From contig NC_134025.1 of the NCBI RefSeq assembly GCF_964204645.1, positions 28,860,001 to 28,924,000 of the forward strand: a stretch of DNA of 64,000 nt. Direction: 5' to 3'. The notes beneath the pieces are model-generated. The model searched no databases and was not told the origin of the DNA. It saw only the letters and a list, made by a program, of their open reading frames with translations. The stretch's first letter is position 1. The number at the start of each line of letters is the position of its first letter. Positions 14,535 through 30,158 of the stretch are shown piece after piece. The DNA is from Tubulanus polymorphus (Eukaryota; Nemertea; Palaeonemertea; Tubulaniformes; Tubulanidae). The position numbers and the translations under genes are program-made.

Positions 14535-14630
14535 ATATATATATAGTAGATGAGATAGTAATTGAAATTGTCCAAAGTACCGAAATACCCCAAGCCCAGA
14601 CACACAATCCCAATGTGGTATATATATATA

Positions 14631-14692
<62 letters not shown>

Positions 14693-17000
14693 TTACTGGA
14701 TCAGTAGTTGATGTTGTTGCGTGGTCGTTTTTAGTAATGTCAAATGCCGCATAAATGTCTTTATTCCACATTTCATGTCTTGGTGGTAGCTCATACTTTT
14801 CAGGTTTCACCAATCCGAATGTAGCCTTCAGTTCCAGTTCCGGTACTTCAGACGGGACTTTATGATGGTAACTAAGAAATTCGAAATAAGAGTTTGATAA
14901 CAGATACCGCAATAGGAGAAATACTGAATATGTTCGGTAACGAATTTGCGCTTACATGAAATCATTTTCGCGTTCACATTTTTCTAGAGTCAATTTAACA
15001 ACCCGCCCCAACTTTCTGAAGAAACAATGCTCGGCCGGTTTCACTGTAGATCCAGCTCCTTTCGCTGAGGTATACTCCTTACATAGATTCGACGATTTCT
15101 GGAAATCTGAAATGACATTGCAACATTTTCAGATAAAATAGAGGCTTAAAATTGAGGTAGAATGTATGAAAGTGATCGTGTTTGCACTGACATTTCACAC
15201 TTTCCCTTAAACAGGCAATCGCTTCTCCACATTTATCTTGAGCCAGTAAATCTTCACCGTGGAAACTGTAAGCCTGCAACGGAACACAAAATACAATAAT
15301 GAAATACATTAATCAATTCACGAGAAACTGAATTTAATGGATATTGATTAATACTTACGTAAGACATGTAAAAAGCTGCTTTCAATTGTAGATATTTCCT
15401 CCATTTCTCAGTCACAGAATCATCACTCGTATTTAACCCAAGATCTTAAAAGTTTAATGAGCGATGATACAGAATCTGTCATGATATCGAAACTATAACA
15501 ATGAGTTTCTTACCCGCAGCTTCAAATAATTTAGACGTTTCATACGCTAAACTTGATCTGAGACTAACTGCGTGTTTCAGCTCAATAGCTCGAGCGAGTG
15601 TGACTGAAATAAAAACAACATTTGAATTCCTGAAAACAAGAAAAAACAGAAGTGAGGAAAATCAAACAGGAAATTATATAGAATATTTACATACTTTCCT
15701 GTGCTTCAGCTGTACATTGGTTGACATAGGCTTCTATTATCCTTGCGTCTGTATCATGAGTTTTGTCACCTCGATCCAGTAAAGCTGGCCCAACCTCATC
15801 CTAGAAAGAATAACCGAGCCTTTATTGTTTCCAATGTTATCGTATTTCTAATTGGATTACTATTGAAACGTAGTTTCATATGCCTACCTTAACGTACTGG
15901 AATATACCAGCTGCTATTCGCAAACATTTATGCACCTCTTTCGCTTCATCTACGCTCGGGCTATAAAAAACCGTTTAAAACTGTCAAAATTCATCAGCTT
16001 TTTAACGAGGTTCTAAAATTTTTAATCATAACATCAATACTCACTCGTCTTTAGCACCGGCAATTTTAGCAGCGTGTTTAGAAAACCACAATCCGATATC
16101 AAATACCACAGAATATAACTCGAAATAACTATCGAAATGTTCACTAAAATATCAAAAACATTGAAATCATTTAAATATCGATAACATTTATAGAGCTAAA
16201 CTCACATAAGTCGTTGTAGTCGGCGCGATGACTTTTATAATCATTGATACAAATGACTGATTACAATGAGCAGATTGAATTGAGAATACAAATTAGGACT
16301 CAAAAATAGAAACGACTTCAGTGATGTAACAACTCATCCGATGACTAACTGTGACTGCCGTTTGTCTAATTTACCTCGGTGTTGAGCCGCATAATGTATT
16401 TGTCCATCTGAATTTGATGATATTTCGTAATTTACTGTCCCCTGCAGCGCCTTCATCAACTGTATACAGAAATCCATTCAATAAAGACAGATAATGTTTC
16501 GCCGCTTCTTCCATGATCTTCACATCTAAATTAGGATCGGCCAAGATGTCCAATAGTTTATTTCTTGTTCTCATCAATTCACTGAAAAAGAAAGAAACAT
16601 CAAAATACTAGTGTTTGTAAATCAGCTTGCCGCATTCAGAACTCTGCACGATTGGACAGGAGATCACTAGCACAGTGGCTGCTGAGGGTCGCTAACTGGG
16701 CTGGGCCTGGCTGGGGTCCCTCCTGTGGAGTGAAGATATAAATCATTTCACTTAGAGACTAATTGATAGAATTAAAGTGGAAGGTAGCATAGACACAAAA
16801 TCAGCTAGGCTTACTAGTTGAAAAGTTGAAACAGATGATAAATAACCACAAGCCAAGGCATAATCGACTCATCGAGTTTCTGTGAAGTTTTTTCCCTACC
16901 TGCAGATTTGCCGTGCTCCTGTCGTAGACGCAACTAATTTCAGTTCAAAGTTAACCTTACTGGTCGCTTTCAGCGGATTCCTGTGAAACCAATGAGCCAT
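14274..17000 (-). CDS. BROX: BRO1-domain protein BROX
   Basis: Orthologue of BROX, a farnesylated BRO1-domain protein that binds ESCRT-III and acts at endosomal and nuclear membranes. Eleven coding exons: 17000-16900, 16581-16375, 16143-16045, 15960-15888, 15800-15695, 15603-15514, 15444-15359, 15273-15192, 15106-14956, 14871-14697, 14378-14274. The sum encodes 424 residues (human about 411). Start [13 protein letters not shown], internal [11 protein letters not shown] and FFRKLG match the family. The last four residues are CIVS, a CAAX box expected to be farnesylated, as in the vertebrate protein. The start ATG lies 343 bp from that of WDR27 on the opposite strand, so the two probably share a promoter. 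The last intron carries a TA microsatellite. Confidence 0.95.
14390..14690. repeat. Duplicated unit plus (TA)n microsatellite in the last BROX intron
   Basis: A segment of about 72 bp, beginning TAGATGAGATAGTAATTGAA at 14391, is repeated at 14547 with almost no change. Each copy is followed by a long (TA)n tract (about 14461-14545 and 14620-14690). The period is 156 bp. Long open frames here on both strands are artefacts of the TA runs (Tyr-Ile repeats). Confidence 0.95.
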
Positions 17001-17342
17001 TTCTGCTGCTGCTGCTGTATTTATTTACTTTCAACGCAGCTAAAAAAATATTTTTACAGAACTGTCAAAAATCACTTTACTTCCGGGTCCACACTTTGTG
17101 ACTAACATTATTTTCGGTTATTAGTCGATGTCAAGGTCACGGTGAGTCCGGTTCGCGCTAAAGTGACCACACTTAGATTACCGATAATGATTGGTTGAAA
17201 GTAATTTGCGGCTAATACGATTGGTTTGCTGGTGAGCCAATGAGATGCCCTGAACTGGGGCTGTTATTAGTTCGAATCCACAAGAGTCAGATTCCGAGAA
17301 AGTTTCTCAAGGTCGTTGCCATTCCATTTGACAGCTGCGAAA
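17001..17342. promoter_or_regulatory. Bidirectional promoter region, BROX/WDR27
   Basis: The 342 bp between divergent start codons. It contains CCAAT boxes at about 17190 (ATTGGT, minus), 17220 (ATTGGT, minus) and 17237 (CCAAT, plus), spaced roughly 20-30 bp. Such NF-Y-type sites are common in bidirectional promoters. No TATA box is evident. The regulatory role is inferred. Confidence 0.6.
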
Positions 17343-21762
<4,420 letters not shown>

Positions 21763-22342
21763 CCTTTCAAAAGAAGCTGCTTCATCAAAGTCTAGTATCT
21801 AGTTGTTGTAGGGGAACCCTTACATCATCTGGTATTCCGACTTTTTTATCAGAATCTCTGTGATACATTTAACTATGATTAGTTGTTATACACATTTTGT
21901 ATTATTTCCACGACACTTTTAGATTATCTTTTCATATACAATGACCTTTTGTTTGTACATTTTGTAGAAATAAACACAAAGGTTAAATTATTTTAGTTCT
22001 TAAGGTATTCACTATGGTGTTTAAAACCTCGGTATTCCATTCCATCACCTGGAGCTCAGCTTCTTCCTTCTAAACACAAGAACTACCAATACAAATATAT
22101 TCAATGAATTATTTTATTTTCACTTTTAATGCCAACAAATGCTCAAAATAGGACAAAAATCACACGCAAAAATATTTGAAATTATAAACTTACGTATAAA
22201 ATTATCATTCAAATACATGTATAAATAAACATTAAAAAAAAGATTTGAAGGACGGATATACCAGGTACCGGTGCTACATAAAGGTGAACTAAGAATCACT
22301 CTGATAATCCCCCAAACAAACCACCGTTATGAGACTTACAGT
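21763..22342. other. Tail-to-tail spacer, WDR27/FSIP1
   Basis: 580 bp of AT-rich sequence between converging genes. AATAAA at 21969-21974 serves WDR27, and TTTATT at about 22133 could be the FSIP1 signal on the minus strand. Nothing else is recognised. Confidence 0.6.
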
Positions 22343-25300
22343 TTACCATGGCTTTTCATCATCACTACTCAATGTTTGTGATTTATAATTGACTGATCTA
22401 CGAGATTTAGTTCGAGGTCCATCTCCAGTGTCCGGTCTTTGTGGACTGAAAGGATATTCCTCTAATGGAATTCTACCGTTTTCCTGCCAATTATTTATAG
22501 ACCTTTCCCCTGTCATTGGTCTGTCTAGTCCCTCCCCCGTTCTTGGGCGGTCTGATCCCTCCCTTGTTATTGGACGGTCTACAGTTTCCCTAGTTCGCGA
22601 CCTATCAGTCACTTCCCCTGTTCTTGGACGATCTAATCCATCTCTTGTTCTCGGTCTGTCAGTTCCTTCCCCTGTCCTAGATCTACTTGTATCATCTCTG
22701 TTGTCATTAATCTCATCTGGATCCCATCTAGTCGTTCTCTGATGATTATTAATAGACGGATTGTTTATTTGCTGAGATACTAAACTACCGCTGTGATTAA
22801 TCTCAGGTAGTTTGATTCTTTCATTCGATGATTTGCGTCGATTACGTGGAGTTATTTCTGAATTATTCCTCAATGACTGTCTGGAATATGACTGACGCAA
22901 TAATTCCTGGATTTGATCATCAGTGAGTGATTCGATATTCAAGTCATCTGAAATGAAGGATTGAAATTCATTTCTAATACATAGAGGTTGGCTCATGAAC
23001 ATGTTGTACATGCCTTCAGTGCCGCTGAACACTGAAGCACCGAGATGTGATTTCCTTGAATCTGAAGGTTATTTGAATCACACGCTGAACTAAGCGATTT
23101 TAAGAAAGTTATTTTTCAACATATCTGTACGTGGACAGTACTTAAAACTTGTTGGAAAAAACCCCGATATCTCATCTGAATCAGCACTAGTTAGTTACCT
23201 AATCGTTGGTGGTAAGTTTTTTATAATCGAATGGGCTTATACCATGTGGTTTGTGAAAATATCCGATCGAAAAACAAAACCACAGACAGGTTACTGACTA
23301 AATCAGCACTAACTTACCTTTACTATTTAGACTGGTGAAACTATCATCATTGTTACTGATCATTCTCCTCGCCTTCAATTCATCCGATTCATTCTCTTCT
23401 GTGATTTCACCGCTGTCACCGTCGGCATCAAAAACCTGTTGAACGAGACTGGAACCCTGTTCGGCGCGCGCCTCAGCGAGTAGATCTTCGAGGATATCCG
23501 GGGGCAGCTTCGGCGGATTTTCTAACATACTTATTCTCGATGATGACGATCTGTTTGAACAAAACACGAGTAAAGAAATGAACGATCTTTATCGATGAAT
23601 ACCGATTGAATGACAGATACAGATCTTACAAATCTCCTGAGTTTTCCCTGATTTTTCCATGTGATTACACATATGTAAAAATCCCTGAGTGAATCAGGGA
23701 CATTTCTAGGTTTAAAATGTTACAATTCATTGATTTTTCATTGAATCACATACTAATAAACAATTGTCCAAATTCCCGGAGTTTTCCAGGTTTTTGGTGA
23801 AATTTGTGAAATTCCCTAAATTTTTGTAGATTTTTCTGCTTCCCTTAGTTTTCCAGGTTTAACATCAGTGGCGCCATCCTGACAGATTACTTACCTAGCT
23901 GTATTTAGTTCAGATGTATTAACGGTAGTTCTTGACAATGAGCGACAGCACTCATCGAGCAGAGAGTTCAGAGTTTCATCGGAAAGTTTTGGAGTTTCCA
24001 CCTATACGTAATACATTTCTTGATTCAATAAATTCTCCATGATGAAACCAATGTTTATTGTCTCTTGAGCATTTCGCTCAATCTTACCACGAGATCTTTG
24101 TGTTGACTGAGTTCAGCTAGGTCGGCTTCGATCTGTTCGAGACGAATTCGCATTTCGCGTTGTTCCTTCGTTTCTTTCAAAGCCTGTTCACCTAATTCAT
24201 CGATATCGACGTTACGTACATCGGTGCGAGTGAAAAGACAGTGCTGAAAAACCAAAGTTACCAAAACAGTTCACAGATACATCGAATAAAGCAGTCATTT
24301 TTGGTCAGTGAACTAATAAAGTGGCCACTTTTTACCCATTTACAAATCCCCGATTTTTCCATTTTTTATTTAATCACATACAAAGGAATAACGTAATAAT
24401 GAAATATGTGGTCAATAGTATTATCCAAATTCCCTAAGTTTTCCAGGTTTTTGGTAAAATTTGCCAGGTTCCCTGAGTATTTTTAAAATTTTCAAGAGTT
24501 TTCCAAGTTTTCCAGGTCAATGCAAATATCTTACGTACATTCAATGGATTAACTGTAACTTGCGCCGCGTAAACACTGAATTCTTCAGGTGGAAGAAGAG
24601 CCTTCAATCGGTTGTCGATATCTTTCAAGTGATGCTCTTCGTTGATCTCCGGACGGAATCCGATCCCAGGGGGTAACGCTATATCGAGCATCGCGTCTCT
24701 ATCCTGCACATCAAATTCGTCAAATTGAAAGTAATGAAAATATATGTCATGACATCCATTAAATGTAAATGTAGAATGGCAAACATGATTTATCAAAAGG
24801 TAGAAACAATCGTTAGTCTTGAATGACATTTCAGACTTCAGGATGTGCAGAAGAAATTTCCCGAAATTCTTTGATTTTTCAATATATGTGGGATTCAAAT
24901 CTGAATCAAAAGAGACTATAATAAATTATGTGTAAAATCTGCTCTAGATTAATTAGAATTTGCTGAAATTGAAAACGACATACTGTGTGTTCTTCGGGAA
25001 TGTCTTCAATTCGATCGACATCTTTCAATAAATCTTCGAGTCTATTTTTCTCGTCGTCGGTCATAGCTATAACATTTCCTGCATCACTAGCGAGCTGAAA
25101 TAACAAACACAGATCAGTGAAATCATAAATGAGTTTCCAGTAAATACAGTAATAATAACCAGCCCACTTGGGATATGATTTACCTTGATATTACGTTTTA
25201 TAAAATCTTTCTTCCGATGTTTTTTCCGGTCGGTATTTGATGCTCTTGATCCGAGACTACTTCCTCCTAAACTAGTATCGGTTTGTCTACCGGTTGAATC

Positions 25301-27191
25301 TAGATTAAACATAATTCAATTCAGTAAACAGTAATCGACTCAAATTGAATGCTCTAAATGTGATTGTGTAAGTATTAAAACCTACTGTTTGATTTTCTTG
25401 ATGAATTTGGTTTGTTAGTAGATGTTTGAGAGTTTGTTGTTGTATTAGTGTCTGTGTCTGGTGGTTGAGTTCTGAATACTGGAGTTACAGGAGGACTTTC
25501 ATCACCGCTGTCTAACGTCACTCCTTGAAATGAAACAAAAAATCATTTCCATTTAATCAATACCACATTAGAATGAAAACTATTATTATTCATTGATATA
25601 ATGACAATCAGTTTGCATTCTACTAATATCTACTAATACACATTATTTGCAAAAGGAAAGGTACTATAATAATTTCATAGCTATAGCAATGAAAGACTTT
25701 CATCCAGCCAAAACCCTCAGTGCAAGGTGTGAATGAAAGCCTCTTTATTAATGATTCTTACCTTCATTATGACTCGGAGGTGGCTCCAGTGCTAAGAACT
25801 TAGCTGTGTTTGTACTTTCTTCTTTTGGCTCTTTCTTCCCTCCATCGGTTTTTAATGCATCCAATTCTTCGCGAAGTCTATAAAAGATTTTTAATCAAAT
25901 TCTAACCATTGACGAAACACTCTGACAGTGTTGTAACAATCAGACAAAAATCCCTCACCAAGAATGATAAAAATCGAGTCCGAAATGTCACGGAAATATT
26001 TCGAACTGTATTTTTTCAATCTTATTCCGGGACTCGCTCAAAACGAATTCATCTTAATATAAATCCAGTGCACCAATGAAGTTATGACAAACCTTTTCTG
26101 TAATCGTAATCTATCTCTTTTAACTTCTTTTTCGCGTTTCATCTTTTTCTTCAAAATGCGATCGTATTTCCTCATTTTCAGTATAGCCGCCCTCATATCT
26201 GGATCGACATCTTCCAAACCGGCGGCATCTTCGCTTTGATTTGTTCCTTCATCAAATTTAGGCGGCTGTTGATAAACAGCTAATTCGGACTTCATTTCGT
26301 CTTTCACTTGGCGTTTAATTTCTTCTTTAATTTCTTTAACAATTTCATTCTCTTCTTCGCTGTCGATTTCTTCTTCTTCTATATTCGGGTCATAACCTGA
26401 GAAAGTTGTATTCAAATTGAAATAATATAAATCCGATTCTCTTGTGAATCAACTTTTCATTAAGTTCAAAATGAAACCGACCAGAAATGACCAGTTGTTT
26501 AGTGACTTGGTAATCATCCTGCTTGCTGTGTTTAATCCGAGATGAACTAGCACCGATGAGTTGTAACTCTTCGTCGGTATACTCATCAGAGAAATCACTT
26601 CCGTCATCTAGATCTTCAATCGCTATATCTGAATCCTATGAAACATTCAAACATATTCCTATCAATCAATGAAAACGTTTTTCAAGTAACAACCGTAAGC
26701 ATTTTGCGAAATACCTTGTAATAATATTTTGAAGCCATTGGAGATTTATAGCCACAAATTCATAATGATAATATAAAATCCTGAGACAAGAATGAAAAAA
26801 AGAGTGCAAAATGTTTCCTTGCGCTAGTAATTCCAATTCGACTATCCAATAGTCATCTAAACGAATGCGCCTACTGATTATAGTGTGCCTAAGATGGCTA
26901 TATATATAAGGATATAGTTAAAATACCGGAACAAACTACGAGCTGAAGGACACATTTTGGCCACTTTTATTCATTGTGGGGTTTTTTATTTACTAACATA
27001 TAATAACATTATCATCCTCCCTTATTTCATACCTGGTCACTAAATTCTTCTGGGGGCAAAACGTTCAGTGTTCCTGGCGAATCAAGTAATCTTCTATTTA
27101 CAGCATGAGCGCTTCCAAACATAGAACTAGCAGCACTGCTCTCAACTCTACTGTCTCTACTACCGGGACGGCTCAAACCACGACTGGCCAT
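22343..27191 (-). CDS. FSIP1: Fibrous sheath-interacting protein 1
   Basis: Orthologue of FSIP1, an AKAP4-binding protein of the sperm flagellar fibrous sheath in mammals. Twelve exons: 27191-27033, 26635-26482, 26396-26093, 25877-25762, 25523-25386, 25299-25184, 25094-24984, 24703-24539, 24243-24088, 24001-23895, 23550-23318, 22947-22343; 787 residues versus about 580 in human. Diagnostic strings are KMRKYDRILKKKMKREKEVK, DFIKRNIK, KNRLEDLLKDVD, TKEQREMRIRLEQI and LLDECC. An acidic, Lys/Glu-rich region and coiled coil lie in exons 3-4. The last exon adds an invertebrate extension with about seven nonapeptide repeats of the type DRPRTGEGx, ending SSDDEKPW. It is head to head with ARV1 (596 bp). 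A MITE sits in the intron before the last exon. Confidence 0.92.
22505..22700 (-). repeat. 27-bp coding minisatellite in the FSIP1 last exon
   Basis: About seven consecutive 9-residue units, each a variant of DRPRTGEGx (for example DRPRTRDGL, DRSRTRETV, DRPITREGS, DRPMTGERS). The units are imperfect, so the array is not brand new. Both strands stay open across it, giving a spurious plus-strand open frame. Confidence 0.85.
23188..23300 (-). mobile_element. 113-bp MITE, copy 1 (9-bp target duplication, Mutator-like)
   Basis: Inverted-repeat element in a FSIP1 intron. Terminal repeats read TAGTTAGTTACC on the left and TAGTCAGTAACC (reversed) on the right. It is flanked by an exact 9-bp duplication, AATCAGCAC, at 23179-23187 and 23301-23309. 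It belongs to the same family as 28178-28283 and 58745-58858. Confidence 0.88.
23625..23870. repeat. Dispersed repeat in a FSIP1 intron, copy 1
   Basis: Contains the phrases CCTGAGTTTTCCCTG and GAGTTTTCCAGGTTTTTGGT with an interior AATCACATAC, all shared in the same order with 24335-24520 in a neighbouring intron. It looks like an old dispersed element; no ends or target duplications could be set. Confidence 0.6.
24335..24520. repeat. Dispersed repeat in a FSIP1 intron, copy 2
   Basis: Same direction as the copy at 23625-23870, sharing CCAAATTCCC, AGTTTTCCAGGTTTTTGGT and TTAATCACATAC-like segments. It creates a repetitive open frame on the minus strand next to exon 24539-24703. Confidence 0.6.
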
Positions 27192-27786
27192 TGTTCACAC
27201 CTCTATTCAAACTCTCGATACGATTTACTGGAAAAAAGCAAAAATGTTATAAAGATAACGGTCGGTTTTTATTGGTAATTATTGCGACCAGAGAGAGGAA
27301 TTGTCGCCGGTCAACATCGTTTTCTTACCTTTACTAAAGATATAGAATTAATTCATCAATTTCAAACTGTTTAAAAAATCGAAAGGAACCCAAATGTATG
27401 TATCTTGCACCGCTGACTATGCCGAGCGGTCCTAATTAGGGGAAAATGTTGGATTAATCATACAATCTAACTTCAGATTGTTTACATCGGCCATTTTGGA
27501 ATCCAGGGAAATCTACTCATGAAAATAATAGATGAACTGACGATGATTTATTTCATTAAAGTTTTTCAATAAATACAAAATTGATCAGCACAAGATTAAT
27601 TAAACCAACATAAAAGAATAATATAGCTCAATAAAACATACACTAAAAGGTAAATAATTCATCAAAATTCAGTATTCGGTATGAGGTATAATCGACGATC
27701 CATGTGATCAAATTTTAACTTTAGACAGTCCAAACGCGGAAGTAAACAATTTTTGACAGAAAGTTATTAGAAAAATAACATTCTCA
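27192..27786. promoter_or_regulatory. Divergent spacer, FSIP1/ARV1
   Basis: 595 bp between opposite start codons, AT-rich, probably containing the 5' UTRs and promoters of both genes. No TATA box or clear motif is recognised. A splice-like break in the FSIP1 5' UTR is possible but not established. Confidence 0.5.
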
Positions 27787-29430
27787 ATGGCTGAAAAGAA
27801 AAGTCAAAGCGTAGCTGAGAATAATTATGTCTGTATTGAATGCGGTATGCCTGCTAAAGAATTGTACAAAGATTTCAACGCTGGAATAATAAAAATATCG
27901 CATTGTGTAAGTGAGGAATCTAAAATAGTCGTGCTAATTACCGAACTAAAACGACTGAATTGACGGTTTGAGCACCGATGAATCATCGTGATCTAAATTC
28001 TCGTTATTACTTGCCGCGGTTAATATTGTATTCGTACATTTCAGAAATACTGCGGTAAAGTTGTGGATAAATATATAGAATACGACCCTGTAATAATCTC
28101 ACTTGATGCAGCTTTACACAAGAGACAAGCGTATCGACATGTTTTATACAATACTAATATACAGGTATATCGATTGTTAGTCAGAAACCTGTCTGTGGTT
28201 TAGTTTCACGATCGGATATTTTCACTTGGTATAAACCCATCCGATTATAAAAGGCTTACCACCAAAGGTTAGGTAACTAACTAATCGATGGTCATTTATT
28301 AAACATCAGTTGTTTGAATGATTATTACTTTTATTCCCCAAACAGCACTCAATTCCCTAATACTGTTGACTGCACTTGCTATGATGAAGCAGATTGCCAC
28401 GATTTATTGCACGCCCCTTCATAGTTAGTTACCCTATCATGGGCACGATCGTGAAACTATACCAGACAGGTTACTGACTGGCCCCATCAGAAAACTCATG
28501 TGATGACATTATTGGCTTATCTTGAATGAAATTACCCGAGGCCAAGCAGGATCTACTAAACATATTGACGGTATAATGATTTATTTATCGCAGGCACATT
28601 GGAGGTTTGCCATTCTATTTCTGTTCTGTGATACGTACACTAAGTGGGTGAACTGGCCTGGTTCGCATCATTCGAATCAACGACAATCTGAACGTGATTT
28701 TATATTCTACGCTGCGTTAGAATGGTCTTTCTATCTAATGTTCATGGTCTCAGCTGTTGGTAAGTCTACTCTCACTCATCGGTCCTCATTTATTTTTTCG
28801 CAATCGGAAAATTTCAATGTTTGAACGTTCAAATTTTCAGAATTTATTACGTTTTATGTTGTAATGAATGGAATCTTGAAAATATGGAAAATAATTTCTC
28901 AATCGAAAAAGTGAGTTGGCATATTTTCCTAAATCTATCACAGTTTTTACTCGTTCATTTCAATTCATTTATTGCTCCATTTCAGGGATATACGAAACAT
29001 TATCAAAGGAGTCTTGCTTTCGAACATGGGGAAATTGTTAGTAGTACCTGCAATAATCTGGGGACAAAGTAACAGTATGGTGTATCTAACATTGACTCAT
29101 ATCTTCATTTTTTCATCAAATACTCAAGCAATCCATGGTAAAGCTTTGCGCTATTATTAATGAAAAGTAAAAAATATTGTGAATACAAATAAAAATTCAG
29201 TTATCTTGAAAATGACAGCTTAAACTTGTATCGAAAGGTTGTCTTAGTATCTTTATTCATGAATTATTATTCCTTCATTAATCTCATAATTCTATATTTT
29301 ATATATTTCAGTTATGTGTGATGTACCGACATATGTATCCCTGGCTGTGGTAACTATTATACACAGTACTCAGTATCTAAGCGTGAAATTGACCGAGGAA
29401 TATCTGATACCATTCTTGGATACAAAATAA
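27787..29430 (+). CDS. ARV1: Sterol homeostasis protein ARV1
   Basis: Endoplasmic-reticulum membrane protein involved in sterol distribution and GPI-anchor lipid supply. Six exons: 27787-27906, 28045-28164, 28594-28759, 28841-28910, 28986-29137, 29312-29430; 248 residues (human 271). The N-terminal ARV1 homology domain shows two CxxC zinc-type pairs, CIECG and HCKYCG, followed by VDKYIEYD. The remainder is hydrophobic with several membrane segments. It ends FLDTK; an AATAAA overlaps the stop codon (29426-29431) and another lies at about 29624. The start ATG is the first in the exon. The second intron carries a MITE with a 9-bp duplication. Confidence 0.95.
28178..28283 (+). mobile_element. 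106-bp MITE, copy 2
   Basis: In ARV1 intron 2, just after the donor. Ends TAGTCAGAAACC and GGTAACTAACTA. Flanks ATCGATTGT (28169-28177) and ATCGATGGT (28284-28292) agree at 8 of 9 positions, giving a 9-bp target duplication. About 85-90% similar by eye to copies at 23188 and 58745. Confidence 0.85.
28423..28479 (-). mobile_element. Internally deleted relic of the same MITE
   Basis: 57 bp starting AGTTAGTTACCC and ending CAGACAGGTTACTGACT, with CACGATCGTGAAACTA between. It matches both ends of the MITE in reverse orientation but lacks the middle. It lies 140 bp from the fuller copy in the same ARV1 intron. Confidence 0.65.
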
Positions 29431-30158
29431 AGCTATAACGTCCTGCTGGCTGCTTACAGTGTTGCGGGCATTATCTTAAAGGTCGTCGCATTGTGAGGTT
29501 AAATGAACAATCCCATAAGGTTAGTCCAGTGAAACAAGGATCCAAATGACATAAGCCAAAACAAACTAACGAAAATAATAATTTGTTATTTATTTGTTAA
29601 TAATTATTGCATTTATTTTGAAAATAAATGATAAAATTTTATAAAACATGTTTGCCTTGGACACTTTTTATCGAGAAAATTTACAGACAAGTCGAGACAG
29701 AAATTATAGTCAAAAGAACTATTCTGATAAAAATATTTGTAAAGAAGCAGGTCTGAATCAAGGAAGTTCACAATCGGACGGTTATGAAGCAAAACATATT
29801 CCAATGTTATTACATTATATAAATATACATATTACAATGTAGCAATATTTATCGCATCAGATTAAGAGATATATGGATAATCCGCAGTTCTATAAATTAA
29901 TTATAATCCATATAAACTATGTTTAATTCCGGTTTTACACACATGGATAAATTGCGTCCTTAAAATCAAGTGGCTAGGACACATGAAACCAGTCAAAATC
30001 CGGGCACCGTCATAAAATTGGAAGACAGTCGGTATCATGACACTGTAAATCTAATTCATAATTTTTGAATTACAGTGGTGGTTAATATGTTAGACCTGTT
30101 TTACAGGGGTTGTTAACACTGGTTAGAACTGTGATGACAGGTGTGGCTCGTGAAATAT
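29431..30158. other. Tail-to-tail spacer, ARV1 / PhyH gene
   Basis: 728 bp of AT-rich sequence between converging genes, with no recognisable gene or element beyond a possible second ARV1 polyadenylation signal (about 29624). Small open frames on both strands around 29613-29842 overlap each other and have no domain. Confidence 0.5.

Noticed and set aside
14339-14912. Long open frames with Tyr-Ile repeats on both strands
   Set aside because: Produced by the (TA)n tracts in the BROX intron; only 14871-14697 of the minus-strand frame is a real exon.
22389-22742. 117-residue plus-strand open frame
   Set aside because: Antisense of the FSIP1 nonapeptide repeat, which stays open on both strands; no splice or start context.
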